From Tenacibaculum sp. (GTDB taxonomy: Bacteria > Bacteroidota > Bacteroidia > Flavobacteriales > Flavobacteriaceae): a stretch of 64,000 nt of DNA. Numbering within the stretch: the first letter of the stretch is position 1; each line of letters starts with the position of its first letter. Shown here one piece after another: positions 1 through 8,124 of the stretch. The stretch is taken from positions 261,035 to 325,034 of the forward strand of contig JAKVCX010000007.1 in NCBI GenBank assembly GCA_022448525.1, given 5' to 3'. The notes beneath the pieces are model-generated. The model was not told where the DNA came from and did no database searches. It saw only the letters and a list, made by a program, of their open reading frames with translations. Both the position numbers and the translations under genes were made by a program.

Positions 1-1619
1 TCTGAAATGGCTTTTATGGTATATGATCTAAATTTTTTATCAGAAGTTAATCTATTAATCGCGTAGTCAATTTTTAGATTATTTAGATAGTTTGCAAAGT
101 TTGTTCCTTTTTTAAAGTTTATAACTTTTGATAAATATGAGCTATTTGTTTTTAATTCTTTTGCAAGAGAAGATAAAGTATATTTCTTTTTCAAGAATTG
201 TTCTTTGTCTTCAAACTTCTTTAAATCGGAAAGAATTTTTTGAATATTTTCTTCTGAGACTCCTGTGATTTCAATTTTATTTTCAGATGAATTTTCTTCA
301 ATTTTAATTGACGGTTTTTCTAGTATTTCTTCAACATCTTGTTTTTTTGAAGCAAGTTGAGCTGAATTTTGTTCAACAACAAGTGTAAATCGCTTTTTAA
401 GAATGTAATTTCTTCTAAAAAGTAAAATAACTCCTAATACAGCGATTATGCTAATTATTAAAAAGATAATTTTTAAACTATTATTGTTGTTTTCATTTTC
501 TTTAAGCGTAGAAATTATTTTTTCCTTTTCTGATAGTAAGTAGGGTATTTCGTAACTTTTAGTTATTTGTTGAGAAACTCTACGAGATTTTGAATTGTAA
601 ACAGAATCGAATTTCATTAATGCGTTTATGTAGAGTAACTGCTTGTCATATTTTTTTTCAGTTTTGTAGTGGTTGATTAAATACTGGTATCCATCTAATA
701 TTTCAAGAGCAACATCGTTTGTTTCTTTTAAAAAAAGGTGAGCCTTATTGAGATAAATAATGGCACTGTCCTTTTGTTCTAACTCAAAATAAGTTTTACC
801 AATGTAAGATTGGTTAATCGCAGTTGTTAAATCGTCACCTTGTGTTTTAATACTTGGTAAACTTTCTTTAAGAGCTTTTAAAGCTTTGTTATATTCCTTT
901 TTGTAATAAGAATTTATTCCATTATTTAATTTAAATCGTGACTTAAGAACAACTTCAGAACTATTTAGAGTTCTTTTAATTCCTTCATCAATCATTATTT
1001 GTGCTGAATCTAATTTTTTAGTGTAGATTAATGCATCACAATAAGCATAAATACCGATATTATAGTAGTAATCTTTGTTTGGATAATCGAGTTTGTCTAA
1101 TTCATTTAAATAACTTTTAAATAACTGTTTAGCTTCTTCTCTAAAACCTAACCTGTATTTTAAAGAAGCAATATCAAATTTAACACTTGCATGGCGAAAG
1201 CTGTTGTTTTGTGTATGTTTTAATGCTAAGACATAAAATTTTATGGCATTATCAAAATCTCCTTTTTGATGAAATACTAATCCTTTAGTCTCATATGCAA
1301 TGGCTGGATATTTAGGGTGGTTTTTTAATTTTTTCGAAATACTTATAATACTATCTACATATTTTAAAGAAAGAGAATCCTTATAAAAACGTGATAAGAA
1401 GTAATAACCATCAGCTATCCTTACAAAATTCTTTTCTTTTTTAGCCTTTCTTAAGTAAGCTTGAGCATGATTAAATTCAGTTATTGAATCAATCTTTATT
1501 TTTTGAAAACTAACTTTAAGATTCTCATAGTTTTCATTAGTTAAAGAATCTATAACAGCGTTCTGGGTAAATATGGACTGAATAATTAGTAGGAATAGGA
1601 AGGTTAACTTTTTATCCAT
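1..1619 (-). CDS. TPR-AraC membrane regulator (3' end cut by window edge)
   Basis: This is a reading frame open from an ATG at 1619 to the left edge, about 539 residues, so the C-terminus is missing. It starts with a signal-peptide-like segment (MDKKLTFLFLLIIQSIF), followed by about 350 residues of TPR-like helices and one membrane segment near residues 330-350 (IIFLIISIIAVLGVILLF). A cytoplasmic part begins an AraC/HTH_18 domain (KKYTLSSLAKELKTNSSYLS, then NYLNNLKIDYAINRL). This layout is a known Bacteroidota family of membrane-bound regulators with periplasmic TPRs and a cytoplasmic AraC DNA-binding domain; the signal is unknown. The start ATGGATAA overlaps the stop of the upstream lanB C-terminal gene by 8 bases, so the two are probably translationally coupled. 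I infer a role in controlling the lantibiotic dehydratase operon. Confidence 0.85.
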   Translation of the reverse strand, partial: MDKKLTFLFLLIIQSIFTQNAVIDSLTNENYENLKVSFQKIKIDSITEFNHAQAYLRKAKKEKNFVRIADGYYFLSRFYKDSLSLKYVDSIISISKKLKNHPKYPAIAYETKGLVFHQKGDFDNAIKFYVLALKHTQNNSFRHASVKFDIASLKYRLGFREEAKQLFKSYLNELDKLDYPNKDYYYNIGIYAYCDALIYTKKLDSAQIMIDEGIKRTLNSSEVVLKSRFKLNNGINSYYKKEYNKALKALKESLPSIKTQGDDLTTAINQSYIGKTYFELEQKDSAIIYLNKAHLFLKETNDVALEILDGYQYLINHYKTEKKYDKQLLYINALMKFDSVYNSKSRRVSQQITKSYEIPYLLSEKEKIISTLKENENNNNSLKIIFLIISIIAVLGVILLFRRNYILKKRFTLVVEQNSAQLASKKQDVEEILEKPSIKIEENSSENKIEITGVSEENIQKILSDLKKFEDKEQFLKKKYTLSSLAKELKTNSSYLSKVINFKKGTNFANYLNNLKIDYAINRLTSDKKFRSYTIKAIS

Positions 1620-2457
1620 TTGTGCTGATTTTTAATTGGTAATATTTTTGGAGACAACTATAACAAACTAGTTCGTGTAAACGTTGTTTATCTCGGAATA
1701 ACCTGTTGACTGTCATGTGTATATAACTAGATAGTAAATCTTCTAGTGCAAGGTTTTCTTTTGGTAGCTTTTTTAATATAGAATTAGCAATATTTTGAGT
1801 GCTATTAATATCAATTAAGTCGTAATAACTCTTGAAGGATTCATTGTTCAGGTTAAAAAAAGTTAGGATAGCAGGTCGTAACTTTTGATATTTAATATTT
1901 AATTGTTTATTTAATTGTTTATCTGCATTAAATTCCTGTTTAAAGGATTCCAGAAGTTCTTTTGCAAATTGTAATTTTCTTTCAAGAGTAAACCCAAAAC
2001 TATCAAGGATAGTATCTATATATTTCAACGAAAACAAAAATTGCGTTTCATCGTTTTGAATAATCGATAAAGCTTGTAAGCAAAGTTGGCTATCAAAAAA
2101 GAAAAAATCTTCTGCATCGGAAATTGTAGCATATCCATACCTTTCCAATTCTCTATTATATACACTTGTTTGGATATTCCAAATAAATCCATTTTCGAAA
2201 TATTCTTTAAGGTGTTTATTGAATAATAAATTTACTTCTCCTATGTAATTGTCATTGGATAATAAAAATCGAATTCTTAAATGACTTTGAGGGTCTGCGT
2301 ATCGAATGAAAAACCATTTTTCTATTAAGTCTTTTTCAAAAAGCGTTTTTATAAGTGGTTGGATGAGTTCAGTTAAAATTGTGTCTGCTGTTTTCTTTCC
2401 ACAATAGACCTTATAGTATAACCATTTGTCACCAAATAAAAATTTTCGCTGCGTCAT
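1612..2457 (-). CDS. thiopeptide-type bacteriocin biosynthesis protein (split LanB, elimination domain)
   Basis: This 281-residue protein matches the small C-terminal part of class I lantibiotic dehydratases (SpaB_C / thiopeptide_ocin family). Recognisable elements are the N-terminal WLYYKVYCG strand, the FFIRYADPQSHLRIRF block and the ERYG motif near residue 105. In split LanB enzymes this subunit removes glutamate from glutamylated Ser/Thr to leave dehydroalanine or dehydrobutyrine. The start ATG at 2457 overlaps the TGA of the N-terminal half by 4 bases (ATGA), and the stop overlaps the next gene, so the three genes form one operon. No signal peptide is seen, so it should be cytoplasmic. 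Split LanB pairs are known in Bacteroidota (the pinensin cluster, from memory) and in thiopeptide clusters. The family call is firm; the substrate is unknown. Confidence 0.85.
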   Translation of the reverse strand: MTQRKFLFGDKWLYYKVYCGKKTADTILTELIQPLIKTLFEKDLIEKWFFIRYADPQSHLRIRFLLSNDNYIGEVNLLFNKHLKEYFENGFIWNIQTSVYNRELERYGYATISDAEDFFFFDSQLCLQALSIIQNDETQFLFSLKYIDTILDSFGFTLERKLQFAKELLESFKQEFNADKQLNKQLNIKYQKLRPAILTFFNLNNESFKSYYDLIDINSTQNIANSILKKLPKENLALEDLLSSYIHMTVNRLFRDKQRLHELVCYSCLQKYYQLKISTNG

Positions 2458-4679
2458 TGGTTTTTATTTAGTTTTAACTGATTGTAGAATGAAAACAAAC
2501 ACTCATTGGTATAATATTCATTTTTAGTATTACGAATAAACTTATTATTCATCTGTAAGAATTCCTCTATTTCTATTTTACCTCTTTTCTTCAATGTGTT
2601 TTTCAATATTAATACACTGTCCAAGTGTTTTAAGTTGATAAGTAACGTATTATCACTTTGAACAATTTGGATAAAATCAGGTACATTATTCGCTGATTGC
2701 CATTTTTCAATGAAAGAAAGTGTTTCTTTTTCAGATGATTCTAAAAATCCAGGAATACTATTTTTATTTAATTTCCATTTTGCCTTTGATAAAATTACAT
2801 TCTTGTACGTAACTCTAGGTAGAAAGTTATGATTTGCTAATGTAGAAGGCCAAGTGAAGCTTAAACTCTCTCTTTGATTTTGTAATTCTAAATCTGCTAA
2901 AAACTCATATATAGGAAGTGCATTTAAAGTATAATTATGCGCATTCGTAAGTTTCGGTATGATTTCTTTTTCAAGTTTTTTGGACCTTAGAACTATTCTA
3001 TCATTTTTAACAGAGACCATTAAGTCATTTGTGTGAATTTGATTTTCTTGACTCAATGTAGATTTAGATATGTATGGAATTTCATAATCTCTTAAATGAG
3101 TTCGTCTTAAAATATTTCCTGCTCTTGATTCAGGAAGATGAACGATTTCTGCTAAAATTTTATTAGGATGCATTTGTTCTTCGATTGATGTAATTTTTTT
3201 CACATATTCTTCAATCTCTTTTATATGCGTAAATCGACCTAATAATTTACCAGCGCAAGCACTTAAGTTGTGTAAAACAATAAAGTTGTCTTCTTCATTT
3301 TCAATAATTTCAGTAAAAGCAGATAATGTATCTGGTAAATTTCTATAATCAGAGGAAATGGAAATAAAGTCTTCGTCCTTAAAGTCTAATGTATAGGTGT
3401 TTCTGGTTTTGCACTCCAGAAATTTTTCAATAATAATTTTCTCTGCTTCGTTTAATTCGAAACGTGATGTTGTTTTTTTCTTCTGAGAAGGTGTAATATC
3501 TTTTAGGAACGGAGTAGTATCTGAAATTAATGAATTTTGAATATATCCTATTCCACTTTCGATATCTAATACTTCATTAAGTGATACTTCTTGATCTTCA
3601 TAGCGATTAATAAAACTGTTTTTAAACCTTTTAAGATTGCTATTTTCTTTATAGGAATCAAGTTTTAATAAAAACGGTATTACTTTCTTTATTTGATAAA
3701 CAAGTTTTTGATCTATTTGATCATTTACGGTTTCTAACTTTAAATCAGTTTGGAATAAATAGTTAGGGTTATAGTCTATATTTAACTCCTTTACTTCGTC
3801 AATGATTTGATCATATAAGTGAATTTCATTTCCAATTTTAAGATCCAAATTATCTAATGAATTTTGTAATGACTTCAATCTTGATAAAAGCTCTTTAGGA
3901 GCATTACAGGAATCCATTTCTTTTATTAATGTTTCAAAAGTGTCTTCGTTTCCAGTAATATTAACCTCTATTTTGTTTGTTAGAAGTTGATTGTCAATTA
4001 ATGTGTCAATAAAGTTACTTGCTTCATCTTCAGTAATATCATCCGATACTAATGATGCTACTAATTCATTATTACTGGAACCAGTTTTACTTTTGTCAAT
4101 TAGAGCATCTAAATAATAGTTTCTGTGTGCACCTTCAATACTGTAACTCCTTTGATTTTTTTCTGAAGAATAATCAATAAATCGGTATTGATTAAAGTAA
4201 GAGTATAAGGAAGAGTTTGGGTAATACACAGCATTTTTCTTAATCGGCTCTTCTTTTGAGTATTTAGCTGCTAGATTGAATAAATAGCCTGTGTCAAAAC
4301 TGGTTCTTCTTTTAAATGAATCAACAGGTTTTAATTCTAGAGAGGTGTTATCTGAAATTACTCCAATTTCAATACCTGAAAATAATCCAAAAGGAGTACA
4401 TCTTGTAGATGCTCTAAAAAGATATTTTAAAAAGGATTGTTTTAAGGAGGCTAGCTTTTCAAAATTTGAAAATGAAATATTTTTTTCAATTTCATCATAC
4501 AGTGGTTTTGAAGCCAAAAAAATAGCTTCTTTAATTACAGGATTATCCCATAAAGTAATTATATCATTTACTTCTAGAGAAGATTTTTCAATCAACTCTT
4601 CATAGAAACTCAATGATAATACGGGACTTCTAAAACAAAAATTCCTTAAAAAATTATAAGGATTTGTAGTTTTCTTCAT
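2454..4679 (-). CDS. lantibiotic dehydratase, N-terminal glutamylation half (split LanB)
   Basis: This 741-residue protein is the large N-terminal domain of a class I lanthipeptide dehydratase (Lant_dehydr_N). Typical features are the opening RSPVLSLSFYEEL, KYLFRASTRCTPFGLFSGIE around residues 85-105, and the block ILAEIVHLPESRAGNILRR near residue 510. Full-length LanB proteins are about 1,000 residues; here the elimination domain is on the next gene with a 4-base overlap. The domain transfers glutamate from glutamyl-tRNA onto Ser/Thr of a precursor peptide in the cytoplasm. No lanC cyclase, exporter or class I precursor sits beside it on this side of the window. The precursor may lie beyond the left edge, or the enzyme may act on the NHLP peptides encoded 13-16 kb away, but nothing in the sequence decides this. 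Confidence 0.88.
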   Translation of the reverse strand: MKKTTNPYNFLRNFCFRSPVLSLSFYEELIEKSSLEVNDIITLWDNPVIKEAIFLASKPLYDEIEKNISFSNFEKLASLKQSFLKYLFRASTRCTPFGLFSGIEIGVISDNTSLELKPVDSFKRRTSFDTGYLFNLAAKYSKEEPIKKNAVYYPNSSLYSYFNQYRFIDYSSEKNQRSYSIEGAHRNYYLDALIDKSKTGSSNNELVASLVSDDITEDEASNFIDTLIDNQLLTNKIEVNITGNEDTFETLIKEMDSCNAPKELLSRLKSLQNSLDNLDLKIGNEIHLYDQIIDEVKELNIDYNPNYLFQTDLKLETVNDQIDQKLVYQIKKVIPFLLKLDSYKENSNLKRFKNSFINRYEDQEVSLNEVLDIESGIGYIQNSLISDTTPFLKDITPSQKKKTTSRFELNEAEKIIIEKFLECKTRNTYTLDFKDEDFISISSDYRNLPDTLSAFTEIIENEEDNFIVLHNLSACAGKLLGRFTHIKEIEEYVKKITSIEEQMHPNKILAEIVHLPESRAGNILRRTHLRDYEIPYISKSTLSQENQIHTNDLMVSVKNDRIVLRSKKLEKEIIPKLTNAHNYTLNALPIYEFLADLELQNQRESLSFTWPSTLANHNFLPRVTYKNVILSKAKWKLNKNSIPGFLESSEKETLSFIEKWQSANNVPDFIQIVQSDNTLLINLKHLDSVLILKNTLKKRGKIEIEEFLQMNNKFIRNTKNEYYTNECLFSFYNQLKLNKNQ

Positions 4680-4700
4680 TTGGTTTCTTGAGACTCATAG

Positions 4701-4728
4701 CAAAAATAGGTTTTTTCTTTAAAACAAA
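4701..4728 (-). promoter_or_regulatory. candidate promoter of the lanB operon
   Basis: Reading the minus strand, TATTTTTG (4708-4701) fits the Bacteroidota -7 consensus TAnnTTTG, with a TTTG at 4728-4725 as a possible -33 box after a 16-base spacer, slightly shorter than usual. The lanB start codon at 4679 is about 20 bases downstream. Only the -7 box is a good match. Confidence 0.45.
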
Positions 4729-4742
4729 AAGTTAAAAACCAT

Positions 4743-4775
4743 AAAACACTGTAAAACAATTGTTTGTAGTGTTTT
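4743..4775. promoter_or_regulatory. inverted repeat upstream of lanB, candidate operator
   Basis: The outer arms AAAACACT (4743-4750) and AGTGTTTT (4768-4775) flank an inner perfect palindrome AAACAATTGTTT (4754-4765). The element lies just upstream of the candidate lanB -33 box, where an activator would bind. No gene on the plus strand precedes it, so it is unlikely to be a terminator despite the following T-run. Confidence 0.4.
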
Positions 4776-4789
4776 TTAACGTTCGTTTA

Positions 4790-4820
4790 ATTTATAAATC
4801 TAACCTATAGATTTATAAAT
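4790..4820. promoter_or_regulatory. 13-bp perfect inverted repeat, candidate operator
   Basis: ATTTATAAATCTA (4790-4802) and TAGATTTATAAAT (4808-4820) are exact reverse complements separated by five bases. Each arm contains the self-palindrome ATTTATAAAT. The site is in the middle of the divergent lanB/AraC intergenic region, so a dimeric regulator could control both directions. Which protein binds it is not known. Confidence 0.45.
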
Positions 4821-4969
4821 CCAGAGTAATGATGTTTTTATTCATAGGATTTCTGTAGTTGATTTGTAGATGTGTTGATGCTTCTGTTAACGGGGAAAAA
4901 TAGCAAAGTATTTAAACACATCAGCCAACCAAAAAGTAAATGAGTATTTAAAATCTAAACCTTTAAATT

Positions 4970-5620
4970 ATGAATTTGAGTTTGCAAAACATTAACGGAT
5001 CGACTAACGGGGAAATGTTATCCAAATTACTTAGAGATATTGAATCTCCTTTAACCTCAATTATTGAAGAGTTCAATAAACTGGAAAATGAGGACGTAAA
5101 GAAAATGACTAAAAATGAACTCATTTTTACACATAGTTTAGAAATCAAAAGAATTGTGGACGAAGTGTTAAAAAAAGCAAATGGAACTACTTTTGAAGAT
5201 TTGGTTTTCTTTAAAGTATACAGCTCAAATGAACGAGTACAATCTATGTGTAATGAGGAGGTGAATTCTCAAAAAATTTCAAAGCAAGATATTTCTTGGT
5301 TGCAAAAGATGGAACAAGAAATACATAAAAATATTAAACATAAAGATTTGAATTTATATGACTTGTCTTTTAAGTTATCAGTAAGTGAAAGACAGCTTCA
5401 TAGAAAGATTAAAAATTTAGTGAAACTAACTCCAAATAAGTATATCAGGATTTTAAAGCTGCATCGGGCTAAAAATTTGATTGATAGTTATTTATATGAC
5501 ACGGTGTCCCAAATTTCGTATGCAGTTGGATATTATGATACTCATTATTTTTCTAAACTGTTTAATCAACAATATGGAGTTTACCCAAAGGAGTTATTGA
5601 AATCGAAAGAATTGTTATAA
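4970..5620 (+). CDS. AraC family regulator with degenerate HisKA-like N-terminus
   Basis: This 216-residue protein has a C-terminal AraC double helix-turn-helix (about residues 110-212). Visible elements are DLNLYDLSFKLSVSERQLHR, LVKLTPNKYIRILKLHRAK, then TVSQISYAVGYYDTHYFSKL and the terminal GVYPKEL. Residues 20-75 (LLRDIESPLTSIIEEFN onward) resemble the dimerisation helices of a histidine kinase (compare the family pattern HELRTPLT), but the phospho-accepting His is absent. It may be a remnant of a hybrid two-component regulator in which the helices now only dimerise. There is no membrane segment or signal peptide. It is transcribed divergently from the lanB operon and heads toward the NHLP locus, so either could be its target. 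Confidence 0.8.
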   Translation: MNLSLQNINGSTNGEMLSKLLRDIESPLTSIIEEFNKLENEDVKKMTKNELIFTHSLEIKRIVDEVLKKANGTTFEDLVFFKVYSSNERVQSMCNEEVNSQKISKQDISWLQKMEQEIHKNIKHKDLNLYDLSFKLSVSERQLHRKIKNLVKLTPNKYIRILKLHRAKNLIDSYLYDTVSQISYAVGYYDTHYFSKLFNQQYGVYPKELLKSKELL

Positions 5621-6027
5621 GCTAAGCTAGAGGTAGTGATTTTTATTTCTATTTATTTCTCATTATACAATTATGTTAACTGCTTTCTAGCTTTTTTCAT
5701 TCAGGTCATGAATTAGAAATTTTGAAGTTTTAATAGTTAATAACCGTTTAACAAAATAGGGTAGATTAAAGGGACATACTATTAGAAGTTTTAATTGTAG
5801 CCAATTGAGAAATGTCACGCGATCTTGAAAGAGGTCGCGTTTTTTATGGTCTTTTTTATCAGAGAATAATTCAGTTTTGTAGACCATATTAATTTGAATT
5901 TTACACCAACTAGAAATGATTCTTCCTTCTAAGAATTTGGCAGATATACCAGTTATGTTGTCCTTTTTCTAGCACTTCATCAAGCTAATTTAGCTAACAT
6001 AAATAGATAACAGAAAAAAATATAATT
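5621..6027. other. intergenic region between AraC gene and NHLP locus
   Basis: This is a 407-base stretch with no convincing gene. It contains a strong intrinsic terminator at 5817-5846. A 66-codon minus-strand frame at 5687-5887 has no family resemblance and is probably chance. The promoter of the NHLP export operon should lie between about 5847 and 6027, but I find no good TTTG/TAnnTTTG pair there; TAATTTAG at 5986-5993 is the nearest -7 match. Confidence 0.5.
5817..5846 (+). terminator. intrinsic terminator after AraC gene
   Basis: The stem ACGCGATCT (5817-5825) pairs with AGGTCGCGT (5832-5840) with one G-T pair, followed by a T-run. It sits about 200 bases past the AraC stop and ends transcription before the NHLP locus. 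Confidence 0.7.
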
Positions 6028-6546
6028 ATGAAACGAGTACTTTTTTTATTAGGACATCTTGATGATTTGGATATCGAATGGATGATTAATAATGGATATA
6101 AGGAAGAATTAGAAGTAGGAGATAGATTAATAGAAAAAGGTAAAACAATAGATAGTTTATACATTGTTTTATCAGGTAAATTATCTATTACTGATGGTAA
6201 TAATGACAAGCTAATAGCAGAAATTGGTGCTGGTGAAATTGTAGGAGAAATGTCTTTTTTAGAATCTCGTCCACCTTCTGTTTCAGTAATTGCCGCAGAA
6301 CAAACTGTTGTATATGCTATCTCAAGAGAGCTAATGAATAGCAGATTGGCTTCAAATCTTGAGTTTAAAGCCAACTTTTACTATGCTTTAGCCTTATTCT
6401 TATCAAATAGATTAAGAAAAACTACAAGTCAATTAGGGTATGGTAATCCTAGTGAGGAAGATATTATTGATGAGAATGTGTTAGATGGTGTTTCTCAGGG
6501 TGGTGCAAGATTTGGGCAAATTTTACAAAAATTTTCAGAAGTATAA
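6028..6546 (+). CDS. cyclic nucleotide-binding domain protein of the NHLP locus
   Basis: This 172-residue protein is almost entirely one cNMP-binding (Crp/CAP_ED) beta-roll at residues 1-120 with no DNA-binding domain after it. Diagnostic parts are VGDRLIEKGKTIDSLYIVLSGKL and the phosphate-binding cassette GEIVGEMSFLESRPPSVSVIAA (residues 69-90). In the standard cassette the cyclic phosphate is bound by an Arg just before the A/S-A-T/S positions; here that position is Pro83 and the nearest Arg is two residues earlier (Arg81), so binding may differ or be lost. It opens a tightly packed operon with the exporter genes, which also include two adenylate cyclases, so it may sense their product and gate the exporter. 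That coupling is inference. The C-terminal 50 residues are of unknown function. Confidence 0.8.
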   Translation: MKRVLFLLGHLDDLDIEWMINNGYKEELEVGDRLIEKGKTIDSLYIVLSGKLSITDGNNDKLIAEIGAGEIVGEMSFLESRPPSVSVIAAEQTVVYAISRELMNSRLASNLEFKANFYYALALFLSNRLRKTTSQLGYGNPSEEDIIDENVLDGVSQGGARFGQILQKFSEV

Positions 6547-6558
6547 TTGACGGTAAAT

Positions 6559-8112
6559 ATGGGGAATCGATTTCAAATCACATTTTTTTTAATTTCATTT
6601 CTACAATTGATTAATGCTCAAGAGTTGCAGCTTAACAATATAGTAAACCTTGCAGAATTAACTTTAGATAAAAGCCCAATTGTTCAAACGAATCAATTGT
6701 TGATTTTAAATGCGGAAGGTGATTATCAAATACAAAAAAGTTTATTTGATTATCAGTTAATGTCGGGTATTACCACCGATAGAACAGTTTCTAATTTGTA
6801 TTCTTTTGATCCAAGGACTAATGACCTTTCTGAAGATTTAAAGGCAAGTCGTTTTATTACATCTTTAGGTTTACAAAAGAGATTTAGAATAGGGTTAATT
6901 GCTGACTGGTCTATAAATTATTCTATGTCTAAGGATAACTACCGACTAGATAGATTTTTTAGAGATGTTGGAGCCAATATTGGAGAACATACTGTGTCAA
7001 GTTCATTTTCCTTAACTCAACCTTTACTTCGAGGGAGTGCAGATGTTGCTTCTGCATTAGAGGAATCGTCATTGCTTGACTTAGAGAGTGAAAAAACTAA
7101 TTTGAATTTTAGGAACTCATTTGAGATGTTACAATTAGCTAATGCCTATTGGCAGTATGTTGCAGCTTTTCAAAGTTTAGAAATTTTTAGAGAAAATGAG
7201 TTACGAGTTCAAAGGGTTTTAGAGATTACAGAAGAACTCGTTCAGGCCGATAAAAAGCCAGCAGGAGATCTTGCGCAAATTCAAGCTGATTTAGCAAATC
7301 AAGTAAGGCAAACAAAAACAGCTGAACAACAATATTATAGTGCTAAATTAAATTTAGGAAGGGTTATTGGTTTAAGCGAGTCTGATAGTAAAACATTAAA
7401 AGAACCAAATGATCAGTTTCCACAAGTTTTAGCTTCAGGGTATACGAATAACATAAATGTTCAAGATTATATTTCTTTGGCAATTGATAACAGAAGTGAT
7501 ATCGAGGCTTCTGTTCTAACTGAAGAAGCAATTAAGACAAGATTAAGTCTAGCAGAAAACGGCAAAAAACCTCAATTAAACTTATCTGGATTTGTGAACT
7601 ATGGAGGATTGAATTTTGGTAACGGACTTAATAATGCATTGTCAACTTTTACACAAAATGATGGGAGGAGTATTGGATTTGGAGTACGTTTAAATTTTCA
7701 ATTTGCTTTAAACAATAATAATGCTCTCGGTAACTATTTAAAGAACAAAACACTCTTTGAAAATCAACAAATTTCAAATGAAAATTTAAGAAGAAACGTA
7801 TCTCTTAACGTTTCTATTGCAGTGAATAACTTACAAAATAGTGTTTCAATACTTGAAAAAGCGGAAGAATCGTTACGTTATTATCGTCAGGTTTTTGATA
7901 ATGAAAAAGAGAAATTTCAAAACGGATTAACTACGTTATTAAATCTTATATTATTTCAAGAACGATTAACATTTGCTCAACTTGAATATTTACAGGCAAA
8001 TCAACAATTCGCTTCAGCAATTGTTAGTCTGAGATACCAAACAGGTACACTTCTTAAAAAAACAAACTCAAAAATTACCACAGAATTGTTTTATACGATT
8101 CCAAAAAAATAA
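6559..8112 (+). CDS. TolC-like outer membrane efflux protein of NHLP export system
   Basis: This is an outer membrane factor (OEP family) of about 517 residues. I choose the ATG at 6559, directly before a signal peptide (MGNRFQITFFLISFLQLINA); a TTG at 6547 is also in frame. Two OEP halves can be seen: LEESSLLDLESEKTNL...QLANAYWQYVAAFQSL around residues 170-210, and the second half near residues 420-490 (FDNEKEKFQNGLTTLLNLI). The proline-rich helix entry and long helices fit a periplasmic tunnel. Proteins of this type form the outer membrane channel for ABC type I export. It starts within 15 bases of the previous stop and precedes the HlyD-like adaptor, completing a three-part exporter across both membranes. 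Confidence 0.85.
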   Translation: MGNRFQITFFLISFLQLINAQELQLNNIVNLAELTLDKSPIVQTNQLLILNAEGDYQIQKSLFDYQLMSGITTDRTVSNLYSFDPRTNDLSEDLKASRFITSLGLQKRFRIGLIADWSINYSMSKDNYRLDRFFRDVGANIGEHTVSSSFSLTQPLLRGSADVASALEESSLLDLESEKTNLNFRNSFEMLQLANAYWQYVAAFQSLEIFRENELRVQRVLEITEELVQADKKPAGDLAQIQADLANQVRQTKTAEQQYYSAKLNLGRVIGLSESDSKTLKEPNDQFPQVLASGYTNNINVQDYISLAIDNRSDIEASVLTEEAIKTRLSLAENGKKPQLNLSGFVNYGGLNFGNGLNNALSTFTQNDGRSIGFGVRLNFQFALNNNNALGNYLKNKTLFENQQISNENLRRNVSLNVSIAVNNLQNSVSILEKAEESLRYYRQVFDNEKEKFQNGLTTLLNLILFQERLTFAQLEYLQANQQFASAIVSLRYQTGTLLKKTNSKITTELFYTIPKK

Positions 8113-8124
8113 AAACTAAATAAA

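Noticed and set aside
5687-5887. 66-codon minus-strand frame in the AraC/NHLP gap
   Set aside because: No family resemblance, it overlaps the strong terminator at 5817-5846, and there is no downstream partner; likely chance in AT-rich DNA.
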